DNA of 64,000 nucleotides, from assembly GCF_030445035.2 (NCBI RefSeq), contig NC_080677.1, positions 107,319,513 through 107,383,512 of the forward strand, given 5' to 3'. This DNA is from Dasypus novemcinctus. Taxonomy: Eukaryota > Chordata > Mammalia > Cingulata > Dasypodidae. The translations under genes were made by a program, and so were the position numbers. Numbering within the stretch: the stretch's first letter is position 1; the number at the start of each line of letters is the position of its first letter. Below, piece after piece: positions 1-26,200 of this stretch. The notes under the pieces were generated by a model. The model made no database searches. It was not told the DNA's origin and saw only the letters and a list, made by a program, of their open reading frames with translations.

Positions 1-15911
<15,911 letters not shown>

Positions 15912-16114
15912 TGGCAGACCTGGGCCAGCCGAGGGGGCAGATCCCTGCTGGCACTACCCTCGGCTTTGGGCAGGACACACTGTGCCAGCGCCCCACCCCA
16001 CCCATATGTCCATGCTTCCCCATCTCCTTGGCCTCAGACACCCAGGCTGGAAAGGCTCACGGGGAGCTGCTGGTACCCATCTCCTGCCTTGTATAAGAAC
16101 CCAGGTTCCTTGCA

Positions 16115-16120
16115 ATTAAA
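16115..16120 (+). terminator. CCDC136 polyadenylation signal (ATTAAA)
   Basis: ATTAAA lies about 205 bp after the stop of last exon B, in an AT-rich context. The position is typical for the end of this 3' UTR, with cleavage expected near 16135. Confidence 0.6.
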
Positions 16121-16148
16121 TATCAACCTAATTACATGAGACTCTGTG

Positions 16149-16323
16149 ATTTTTTTCCCTCCAAGATTTATTTTATTTATTTATCCCCACCCCCTACCCC
16201 CCGCCTCTTTGCACTCGTTGTCTTCCTCATCTTCTCCAGAAGGCATTGAGAACCGAAACTGGGACCTCCCGTGTGGTAGGTGGGAGCTCAATTTCTTGAG
16301 CCACGCCTGCTTCCTCCATGACT
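16149..16323 (-). mobile_element. DAS-type armadillo SINE, partial copy
   Basis: On the minus strand this reads as a tRNA-like head (gtggctcaagaaattgagc), the phrase ccacacgggaggtcccagtt, and gagaagatgaggaagac, then runs into a pyrimidine/AT tail. This is like the right half of the dimeric DAS SINEs of armadillos. It lies just beyond the CCDC136 polyadenylation site. It is more diverged than the other three copies. Confidence 0.7.
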
Positions 16324-17687
16324 TTTTATTTGATAAATGCCTAACAACACATCCAGAACAGAGTGGCTCCCCTTTAATCAAGTACCTCACATGAGAGTTT
16401 GACTTCCCTAATATGATTTCTCACCCTACAAACCACCTCAAAAATAAGGTTGGCTCCTTGTGCTGCCACCTGAATTGCAGAATGAATTGGTCTGTACTTA
16501 ATGCCTTTATCTCAAGGAATCATCTCGGCATGGAAAATGGAATGAATTTGGTACTTTGTGTGAGGGACCCAAATAACCTCCCCTTAGGTTCTGTGCCCAC
16601 ACTTATCACTACTGTAAGAGGGTCCCCCTAAGATCTGTGTAAGTCTTCATGGCTTAGCCCTTCTGATGTCTCAAGGAATTTGCTCTCAGAGCTGACTTAT
16701 TAATGAGGTCCTGGCAGTAGACAGGTGGCAATCTTAAAAGGTTTAACTGAAGAGTTTAATGGAGGGACAACGTACAAAGCACAGTTAAGAGAACCAACAA
16801 GTACCCAGGCATTACCACCCCAGGCCTGAGGGAAAAGGGGAGAAAGCAAAAGCTGGAGCCATGAAAAGGCAGCCCCTGACAGGAAGGGTGGCTACAGGGA
16901 ATGCGGTCCCCACCAGAGCCATGACGAAGTGGGAAAGTCATTTATTCCCCACCCTCTCTCCTCCCACCTGCCAGTTTCCTGTTGGTGTCTCCCATTGACA
17001 ACCCCAACTGGAAGCCAGAAAGCAGAGGTGCCCAAACGATGTGATCTTGAGAGATCAGGGTCCTGGAGCTCAGAGCAGAGCAGAGGATTAAGAATGAATC
17101 TAAGTGGGGATAAACAGAATGACTGGGATAATTCATAAGGGTCCTGTGGATCCTTGAGCTTGTTCTCATCATGAATATTTAAATACGAAAGACCCTAAGT
17201 GTATTCTTTTTTTTCCCACTTTTTTTTACTTTTAAAAAGACCCTAAGTGTATTCTTAAGCCACAATAGACAAATGGTCCTCATGACTAATCGTTTCCTTG
17301 GGAACCCTTTTTCTGCCCTCTTCCCATCTGATGCCAAAGTAGTTTCATCAAAATATCTGAAGCAACATATGCTTATAAAGCTTGTGCTGTGGTGGGCACT
17401 GCTGAGCTCTAAAGGAATTCATTTCTTCTCCAGCCCTCTCCCAGGTGCAGTAGCCAGGACAGTCAGAATTAGATTTCTAAATTGTATGCAGCTCAAAGGA
17501 GCAAGAAGGCTCCACATTAGGAGGCCTGGAGCCAGTGATAAAATTGTGTCCAGTCCCCGGAATCTTCACCCTTGTAGACGTGGCTCCAACTCAGCGAAGT
17601 GAGGGCAGGGCCACCCGTGCCTTTAGCCTTCCCACTAAATGACTCTTTAAAGATAGGGCCGATTTAGGGTTTTCTCCCACTTGCTGG

Positions 17688-17820
17688 CGTGGTCCACAGA
17701 CCTGCGGCACCAGCATCACCTGCGAGCTTGTTAGAAAGGCAAAGTCTCAGGCCCCACCTCCAGACCTACTGAAACATAATCTGCATTTTAACAAGATCCC
17801 CAGGTAATTAGCATGCATAA
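17688..17820 (+). mobile_element. MER5-like hAT (Charlie) DNA transposon relic
   Basis: Phrases such as gtggtccacagacctgcggc, gagcttgttagaaaggcaaa, ctcaggccccacctccagac and atctgcattttaacaagatc match the well-known MER5A-type non-autonomous hAT element. It is an old relic shared by placental mammals. Confidence 0.8.
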
Positions 17821-18300
17821 TAAAGTTTAGACACTGTTTTAATCATCTGTAACCTAATTAAAGAACTGCGTTCACAACCTGCTTGGAGCCTCACCATGTG
17901 CTCTTGAGTGTGGTGAGACCCTTTACTTCCAGCCACCAGCTGGCTGGAGAACATACATGGTGAAAACAACTGGAAGATTATCTGTAGCTAAACATCACTG
18001 ACTTAGACTTGGAATTAGAGGCCAAAAGAGAGACCAGGTCTGGTAGGCGGTCAGCCCCCAGGCAGGTAAGACCAGGCCCTCCCAGGCCAGAGCCTAGAGC
18101 CTGGGAATGGACAGGAATGTGTTTACCTGTGTTTACCTAACGGCTTCCAGCTTAGAATGCAGAGCTCCTCCCTGTAGGACACTTGCCTTTAGGTTAGTAT
18201 AAGCCCCTCTGGGACCATTGCAGAGCCTCCTCCTCTTCATTTGGTTTGAACTTTGTGCCTCCTGGTCTTAGTGATACATTGTTACCAAAGTATATTCAAG

Positions 18301-18640
18301 AGGGAAGCGGACTTGGCCCAGTGGTTAGGGCATCCGTCTACCACATGGGAGGTCCACGGTTCAAACCCCGGGCCTCCTTGACCCGTGTGGAGCTGGCCCA
18401 TGCGCAGTGCTGATGCGTGCAAGGAGTGCCGCGCCACGCAGAGGTGTCCCCAGCGTAGGGGAGCCCCACGCACAAGGAGTGCGCCCCGCAAGGAGAGCCG
18501 CCCAGCGCAAAAGACAACAATACAACAATGGAAGCGGACATGGAAGAACACGCAGTGAATAGATACAGAGAGCAGACAACTGGGGCAGGGGACGGGGTGG
18601 GGAGGGGAGGGAAGGGGAGAGAAATTTAAAAAAAAAATCT
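18301..18640 (+). mobile_element. DAS-III-type armadillo SINE, near full length
   Basis: It begins gggaagcggacttggcccag with a tRNA-like A box and then a B box (ggttcaaacc). The diagnostic body follows: ccgtgtggagctggcccatg, gatgcgtgcaaggagtgccg, and later caacaatggaagcggacatg and agatacagagagcagacaac. It ends in an A-rich tail at 18627-18650. This family is specific to armadillos, so it is the main clue to the organism. I did not find a clear target-site duplication. Confidence 0.9.
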
Positions 18641-18854
18641 TAAAAAAAGTGCTGCCAGTCCTGATTCTGGCAGGTGGAGGGTTAGGGTGCAGATTTCTTA
18701 GAGAAGGGAAGAAGGGAGCAGTGTGGGGATCCTGACAATGGTCTCTACAGGGGCAGAGACAGGCTGTGAGGAAGGACCTGGCTCACCAGAACCCACTCAG
18801 TCCCCCAGATACCAGCAGAGGAAGCAAACTGACTTCTTTGAACCACCTGCTAGA

Positions 18855-19040
18855 TGCCAGGCACCATGCTAATCATTTTACATAGGATCTCCTTTCATCT
18901 TCACACATTAAAAAATCCCAACGACAGTCTTATTAACTCCGTTTTACAGATAAGAAAACTGAGGCCCAGAATGGTTTTACCTCTCAAGGTTACAGAGCCA
19001 GCAGTAGAGAGGCTGGAATTCAGCCTGTGGATATTTTCCA
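18855..19040 (+). repeat. MIR SINE relic
   Basis: The order gccaggcaccatgctaatca, tcttattaactccgttttac, agataagaaaactgaggccc, cagagccagcag and ggctggaattc is the textbook MIR pattern. It is ancient and diverged. Confidence 0.8.
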
Positions 19041-19259
19041 CTCTACCCCACTGTCCCTGGCACCCAGTTGAGAATCATAATCAGTATCATGGATTGGTCA
19101 GAGTGATACCAGCCTGGTTTCACCACAGGTGACTGTGGAAATGACCATGGTTCCAGAAAAGCAGGATTTTCAAACATGGCCCACTGTACCCACTTACGGC
19201 CAGTGCAATGGTGGTGGCTGACAAGCGGTGCCCCTTGATAGCAGAGAGGACCAGGTGAA

Positions 19260-19640
19260 CAGCAAGGCCTCCCGGTCTCCCGAGACAGGTCAGCGGGTGG
19301 TGAGGCAGGGTTATAAATGGCCCAGGCCCCGGCCAGCGCAGCTGACGAAACCCCCTGTAAGCCCCTCTCTGTACGCCCGCCTGGCCCAGGGAGGGACACA
19401 CTGGCCCTCCTCGGGGAGGAGTGCCCACTTGGCAGCCCCACGACCAGCATTGTGCACGGTCTGTTCCGGCCCATGTGGCCGGGCCTGGGGCTTGGGCTCA
19501 TGGGCTATATCGGGGGCTGAGTCACCAGCCTGCGCCTGGGTCAGGCTGACTGTGACTGGCTGGCTGGGGCCTGAGTCAGGCCCCGATTTATCCTGGAGAG
19601 CAAGAGGCTCAGGTTTCCTTGGGGGGGTGAAGGGGTGACG
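19260..19640. promoter_or_regulatory. Candidate distal regulatory patch upstream of FLNC
   Basis: Within 380 bp lie a TATA-like TATAAAT (19312-19318), an E-box CAGCTG (19339-19344) and two perfect AP-1 sites TGAGTCA (19518-19524 and 19572-19578), in GC-rich non-repeat DNA 2.7-3 kb before the FLNC start codon. Further AP-1 sites lie at 21244-21250 (TGACTCA) and 21359-21365 (TGAGTCA). Motif presence is seen; enhancer function is inference. Confidence 0.35.
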
Positions 19641-20277
19641 GGAACCATCCACTGGCACACTGTACCCTCCTCGGCCGACCATTCACTCACTCCCCTGGGG
19701 CAGGCAGACACGCTGCTCCCTCCTGGAGTGAGATAGTGAGTAGAGAGAGCCAGGGGAGGCCATCCTTAGGAGTTCTTTGTCCACTTGCCAGCTTCAGTCT
19801 GAATTCTCCCCTCTCAACAGAGGCCCCCAACTGACGTGGGAACTTCAGGGAATGCCCACAGAACAGGAATAGGAGCCATTAGGGTTTGTAAACGGGCTCA
19901 AAGAGAGGAATCTACCCTTTCTCAGATTTGTACCTCAGTTTCTCCACCAGGCCTGCAGAGACAATATCACTGAACCTTGAGCTCCTGGCACCTCAGAGCT
20001 GAGTATCAGAAGTTTGCACTTTTACACACACACACTCACACACAGCCCGTGAGACCTAGCCCTGTTACTCACAGGAGCTGGGACTCTCTTCACAGCCTCT
20101 TGAGTAGATGGGTGGCACTGGGGCCTGATAGGTGATAGGTGGCTTGGGCCGAGGAACGAAAGTAGCTTGTGGGGGAATGAGAGCTCTGGAAATGGGGAGG
20201 GGGGTTCGCCAGCAGGAGTGGAATTCCTGAGCAGCTCGTCACAGGCAGCCGGCAGAACATGAGCCACAGGGCCCACG

Positions 20278-20287
20278 CTATTTATAC
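20278..20287. promoter_or_regulatory. MEF2-like element CTATTTATAC
   Basis: This is one base from the MEF2 consensus CTATTTATAG and lies 2.0 kb upstream of the FLNC start codon. MEF2 drives many striated-muscle genes, so the site is plausible, but a single motif is weak evidence. Confidence 0.25.
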
Positions 20288-21819
20288 CTCTCCTGTCACT
20301 ACCAGGGCCCCCACAGTTCCCCTCCCCTCCCCCAGCCACGCACAGCCTGGCCCTTTTCTGTTTCTGGGCTCTTCTCTACTCCTCCCCGTCCCTACCTAGG
20401 GACCCGGCAGTCTCATTTAATGAGAAGGAAAATAAATCACTTATGCCCACTTTCACTCACTGCCCCCACAAAACCCCCAGACTTTTTTCTCAGCTTCATA
20501 AGAGGGATTATTACCCTTATTCTGCCCTTGGGAAGAACGCCCCCAAAGATGCCCACAATATCCTTCTTTTCTACCTAGCTTGGGGGAAGAGAGGAAAAAG
20601 GTAGAATGATTCACCTCTAAGGTCCCAGAACCTTCTCGAACCTCCTCAGTTGTCACCACATGGCTTGAGTTGGGGGCTATCTGGCTTGAAGAAACTCAAG
20701 CTCTAGGATGGCCCCCTACCCAGCTCAGTTTGCTGATGGTGAAGTGAGGGTTTGCATGCTTCCTTCAGATCCTCTTACCAATACGCCACCCCAAATTTAT
20801 TGGGTCTAGGAAGGATGGAAATGTTGAGGAAGGATGGCCTCAAGGTGGGACCAGGAGACATGGAAAACATATATGCTGTAAAACTGCAGAATATATGTTT
20901 TTAATATATTTTTTAGCCCTTTCTCATTTCAGGTCAGCTCCTCTGTGTGGGTGCCTCAGTTTCCCTGCCCTCATAGCCACCCATGGCTCCCCCCAAGCCC
21001 AGTCCCGCCTAGGCGTCCTGGCTGGCTCTCTCAGGCTCTCCCTGACCTCTCTGCCCCTGGCCCTGCCCACCCGCCCCAGTCACGTTCTCCCTTGGCTGCT
21101 CTGGGCAGGGCTCTCCCTGTTTCTGTCTGTAATCCACCTTCTCCCTGCAGGGATCTGCCCTGTGGCCAAAATGGGCGCATTGCCCAGGGGGCTCCCTGGC
21201 ACTAAAGAGGCAGAGTCTCTCCCTTCCCACTCATCACCTTGGTTGACTCAGACTGGGGGGGGGGGCCACAGTGCACAGTGTAACTCATTGGATACCCATT
21301 TCCTGAGCTCAGCTTCATTCTGACGGGATGAGGCCAAATGGGCTGGTGACGGGGACACTGAGTCAGGGGCAGCAACCTCAGTCTTTCTCCCAGCCTGGGT
21401 TTGGGGCCCAACTGAGGCCTTTCTACCCGTAAAGTGGAGCAATAGGGGAGGTACCCCCCACCCCAAGCCTTCTACCTAATTGGCCTGGGGGGTGTCCGTG
21501 CTTCCCCTCAGTCCTCACACAAGCACAGAGATTCCCTTCCCTGTCCACAGGTGGACAATACACTGGGCCAGAAGCCAGGACTCCGAGGCCCTGTCAACAG
21601 CACTGTCACCAGCTCATCCAGAAAATTCTGATAACATATCTGTGTGTGCGCGTTTCACCCTAACCACTGGCCTCAGTTTCCCCATTTATCTTTCACGGGC
21701 CTGTGGAGTGCGGAAGGATCATATCTCCTCTCTGACAATGCTTAGTTTAGGGATGTTGGGCGAGAGTGGGTAACTGTCACCCTCACCTCCTTCCACCTTC
21801 CAGCACCGCTGTCCAACTC

Positions 21820-23250
21820 TCCAGCGCGGCCACTCCCCGGGGACCGAAGTCCCCATGTCCGCAGACCCGGGCGGGGTGGGGGAGGGCCGGGAGGCCCCCC
21901 AGCTCCCCTCCCGCCGCTCGGGACGCGTGGGGGAGGGGAGGGAAGCGAGGGGCCGGGGAGGCGGGGCCGTCCCACTCCGCGTGGCCCCCACCCGCGGGCC
22001 GGGCGGCATTCCTGGGAGGCCGGCGCTCTGACGTGGACCCGGGGGCCGCGGGCGAGGCGGGGGGGCCGCGGCCCGGGGGCTTCTTAAACCCCCCGCCCCG
22101 GCCCGGCCCGCACTTCCCGAGCACTGCTCCGCCCCCGGAGGGAGAGAGCGCGAGAGGCCGAGTCGCCGAGGAGGCCCGCCGAGCCCCGCCAGCCAGGGGC
22201 GCGAGAGAAGTTGCCGAGCCGCGCGGCTCCCGCCAGCGCCCCCCGCCCGTCCCCGCCGCGCCCCGACCGCGACCCGCCCAGGCAGCGCAGCCCCGGCCCC
22301 AGCCCGCGCCGTTATGATGAACAGCGGCTACCCGGAGGCCGCGGGCCTCGGCCTGGGCGACGAGGCGGACGAGATGCCGTCCACGGAGAAGGACCTGGCG
22401 GAGGACGCGCCGTGGAAGAAGATCCAGCAGAACACGTTCACGCGCTGGTGCAACGAGCACCTCAAGTGCGTGGGCAAGCGCCTGACGGACCTGCAGCGCG
22501 ACCTCAGCGACGGGCTGCGCCTCATCGCGCTGCTCGAGGTGCTCAGCCAGAAGCGCATGTACCGCAAGTTCCACCCGCGCCCCAACTTCCGCCAGATGAA
22601 GCTGGAGAACGTGTCCGTGGCCCTCGAGTTCCTGGAGCGCGAGCACATCAAGCTCGTGTCCATCGGTCAGTGCCGGCGCCGAGGGCTCGGGCGAGGCGGG
22701 TGGGGGGCAGGGGAGACGCGCCCCGAGGGCGGGCCGTGCGGGCTGCGGGGCGCAGGTGCCGGAGCGGGCGCCCGGGTTGCGGCGAGGGAGCGCGGGGAAC
22801 GCCCCTCTGGGCCCAGGTTGCGGCCCGTCGCCCACCTCGCGGCTCACCGCCTCGCCCAGGCTCTGCCTCCACACCCCTCGCGGCACCCGGGCCAGCTAGG
22901 CCAGCCCAGACCTTCCCGTTCCAGCTTCAGCTTCCCCACTCCCGCGCCCACCAACCCGCCCCTGCTCACAGTGCGCTCTCCTTCCAACCGGCAACCCTGG
23001 CCCTGGTTGGAAAGGACAGGGCTAGTGCCCCTTACTGATTCCTGGGGGGGGGACATCTGCCCCCAAACAAAGCGCTTTGCCTCCCAGCACCTGCGCCCCG
23101 GGAGGAGGGGACTGAAGACCGGTCCCAGCCGCTGCCCGGATCCCCGGGCTCTGAGGCTGAGCGCGAGCTGGTGGCCCCGCGAGCGAGGGGCGGGCGCCCG
23201 GGGCAGGCATGTGCTCGGCAGCTGGGCCCTGGCCGGGGGGCCGAGGCGGG
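21820..23250. promoter_or_regulatory. CpG island and promoter of FLNC
   Basis: GC content and CpG density rise sharply from about 21820 and stay high through coding exon 1 and into intron 1. An M-CAT element CATTCCT (22007-22013), the TEAD site of many muscle promoters, a CRE-like TGACGTGG (22029-22036) and a weak TATA-like TTAAA (about 22084-22088) lie 225-310 bp before the start codon. Transcription probably starts between about 22090 and 22200. The exact start cannot be read from sequence alone. Confidence 0.65.
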
Positions 23251-26200
23251 CAGGGCCCGGCCTCAGAAACCTAAAAAGGCACTGAGCGAGCGCAGGGAGC
23301 TTTAACCCCTGCCTGCCCGCCGCAAACCGCGTCTGCCTGCTGGGGGGAGGGGGCTCCCACTCGTGGAGGCCCTGCCCCAGCCCTCCCCATCCGCCGGGGA
23401 TTGGCTGCAGCTAACTTGTCTGGGCTGAGGGGAGGGAGGACAAAGCCTGTAGAAGGGAGGAAGTCATTGAGTGTAACCAGATTTGGAAGGTGTGTCAGTG
23501 CTGGGTGGGGGGTGGGGAATCACTCCAGGCTTAGGAGCTGAGAGGAAGCCAAGGATGGGCTTTGAGTGGCAAGAAGTACCCCCTCCACTTGCCCGCAACC
23601 CTGCGGCCTTCCAGGCAGGCTCCTCCTCGGGAAGACCCTGTGAGCTCTAGAGCCTTGCTTTGATTTACAGGAGGGGGCCCCACGTGGAGGTACACCCCAG
23701 GGCCCCACAAGGGGAGTTTTGCGTGGGGCCAGGTAACCTGGAGATCCCTCCCTCCCTCGCTGCTCCAGAGACACCCCCAGATAACTGAATGTCCACCCCC
23801 ACTCTCCCTCAGGGCCATCTCTAGGTCTCCTGAATTAGCAGCTGAGGTCAGTCTGGGGCCCTTTGCCCCGTCCAGGCCCCTCCTTCCGCCTTACCTCCTC
23901 CTGCCCCGGTGCTCCCTCCTCTACCCCCACCTCACCCGCCTGCTCTGGCCTGGAAATAGCCCTGCCTCCGTGACACAGCAGATGTCTCTGAGCTTTCCAG
24001 AAGGACAAGCTTGAGGGCAGGGGGTGGGGGAGGGGGCACTGATGAACATAGTGGGGCTGAGGGCTATGTGAGTGGGGGTGGGGGGGCGACCTCCTGCACC
24101 TTGGGATTGGAAAGGCAGGACTGACACTCCTGGGCGGGGTCTGGTGGGACAGCCCCAGGCCTGACCGAGCCGTCAGAGGAGACTGCTCAGCCTCCCCCTC
24201 CTCGCCGGCCACGGGGGCGGCCCACTGCCCCTCTCCCGGCCTCGTCCTTCCTGCGCTTACCTCTCCCTTCCCCCACGGCGCTGCCAGGCTCGGGCCCCCC
24301 GGGCTGGACTGTGCAGGGGCGGGCTCAGACTGGAGGGGGAAGAAGCCAAACCTGGCCTGGGGGTGGGAGGGAAGTTCCCTCGGGTTCCCGCCGAGAGGAA
24401 GGGGAGCTTTCCCGGTTCGCGCCAAGCTCTAGCACTGATGAGATAAACTGTCAGCAGTTCAGCTGCTGAGGCTGAGGCGGGAGGGGAGGGGGCTTAGAAG
24501 GCAGGCGCTGCCCGGCCTGAGGGGATGTAAAGGGGCTACCCTCGGGGCGGGAGCATCCTGCTTCCTCTAGTTCCCACTGTCCCATTTAGTGGCGGAAAGA
24601 GGAGACCCGCGGGACATTGTTTCAGGACTGAAATCGAGCATCTGGGCACCTTGGTGGGAGGCCAAAAGACACCCTGCTTCCCTTTCTAGGGAAGTCAGGC
24701 TGGGGTGGGAGCCGGGAAGTCCACCTGAAGGAGGGGGTACTCAGCCTGGGCTGGAGGAGCTGCGAACCCTTCCTATGCCTACCACCCCATGGGGCCCCCA
24801 CTGCCCCCTCAGCCCCTCCAAACAAAGGGGCCTATGAGGCAGCTCTGTCCCGCAGCTGTTCCCCAGTTGCTATTCCTTCTCTTTGAGCCAACAGCCGGGG
24901 GAGGGGCTGGAGGGGGCAGCAGCTGTCCTAGCCCCTCCCTCGGCCCAGCCCTCTCCTCCTCCCCCTCCACTGGAAGCCTGGGGTGGTCTCTGGGACTGGC
25001 TGGCTGACTCCTCCCGCCCCCTTTGGGGTATCCCCAGGCGGGCGCTGGGTAGGGTGTGAGGAAGCCTGCGTTAGCGAGCTCCCCTCTTCAGCCTGGGGAG
25101 AGGAAGGTCATTGCTCTCAGAGTGGGACCCTGGGCCCCCTGGCCTCTCCTGCTTCAGGCTGTGGACCGCTCACTGGCTGTTTGGCCCAGGGCCAGTTGCT
25201 GGGGAGAAACCTCTCTCTCCAGCAACTATGAATGATCACGCCCCCGCCCCCAACCCCCCCACACATACACGCCCCCTCCCAAGCAGGCAGCCTCAAGCCC
25301 TCCCTCCCAGGGGTCTGGCTCCAGTGTCCAAAAAGTACTTCTGCATGTGCGTGCACCAGCTTGGGAGGCTGTCAGGGTCGTGAGGCTGTGGGGCTCTGGG
25401 GTGTCAAGACTGTGTGAAAGTGTTGTGGGCCTGTGTGTGTTTGAGAAAGAGAAGGGAAGCACTGGGAGGCCGGGAGGGAGTGTGTCATGGAATCCGAAAG
25501 CTGCCAAACCATTGTGCTGCAGTGGAGCCAGGGGAAAGGGGGCGGGCGGGGGCGCTGCTGGGGAAGGAAGGATGAATCAGTGAAAGGGTGGGGGGAGCCT
25601 AGGGGGCCAGAGCCTGCCAGGCAGAGGACAGGGACGCTGAGATTCCCGCTTCTGGAGGCAGGTGGGGGTGGGCTGGGGGATGCCGTAGTTTTCCAGGCCC
25701 TTGGTCTCCTTCCTCCCTCCCCCAAGATCTGGGAAAGAGGGGGGCAGGAAAGATGTGTAGGGGGAGCCTTGAACCCCACCCTCTCCCATCTCTCTGGCAA
25801 CACCAGTAAACAAGGCTGAATCTTTCACTCCCTCCCAACCTCCTAAAAGCAATGTTCAGAGAAGCTTAGGATTTTAGGCTTTGTATTGTCTTTGATTCCA
25901 GAGATCTCTCCTCTAGGCTGTCCCCAGTGCCTGGGTAGTCCTTTTAGCTATTACAGGAGAACTAGGTCCCACAATCTTGGGGAACTGGTTCTGGTCCACA
26001 GTGTCTGAGATTTGAGTCCTGATAGGCGACATTTCCCCTGGCTCTTGTGAAATCCCCCTGACCCTCAGAATTTGAAGGACTTCCTAGCCTTAACTGAGCA
26101 GGCACTGTATCCTGTCTCCTCCCAGAACCCCTTTGTCCAAAAGCCTTTTATGGCATTCAGGGTAAAATTTGGGTGGAACCAAGTCTTAAAATATTCATTC

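Larger units (their letters stand above)
16330..21800. other. CCDC136-FLNC intergenic region
   Basis: Apart from the listed SINE, MER5 and MIR relics and the candidate regulatory sites, I find no gene here. There is a short CA-rich run at about 20023-20043. The region becomes steadily richer in GC towards the FLNC promoter. Confidence 0.6.

Noticed and set aside
18301-18375. tRNA-like sequence
   Set aside because: The A-box and B-box-like text belongs to the SINE head, not a functional tRNA gene. No cloverleaf with an acceptor stem was found.
18282-18579. Open frames in the SINE at 18.3 kb (also at 55.1-55.5 and 58.1-58.6 kb)
   Set aside because: They lie entirely inside DAS SINEs, which do not code for protein. 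The shared phrases across the three loci come from the repeat.
21783-22886. Long minus-strand open frame across the FLNC promoter and exon 1
   Set aside because: It is the antisense shadow of a GC-rich coding exon and CpG island. Its translation is Ala/Arg/Gly/Pro-rich with no recognisable domain, and FLNC fully explains the sequence.
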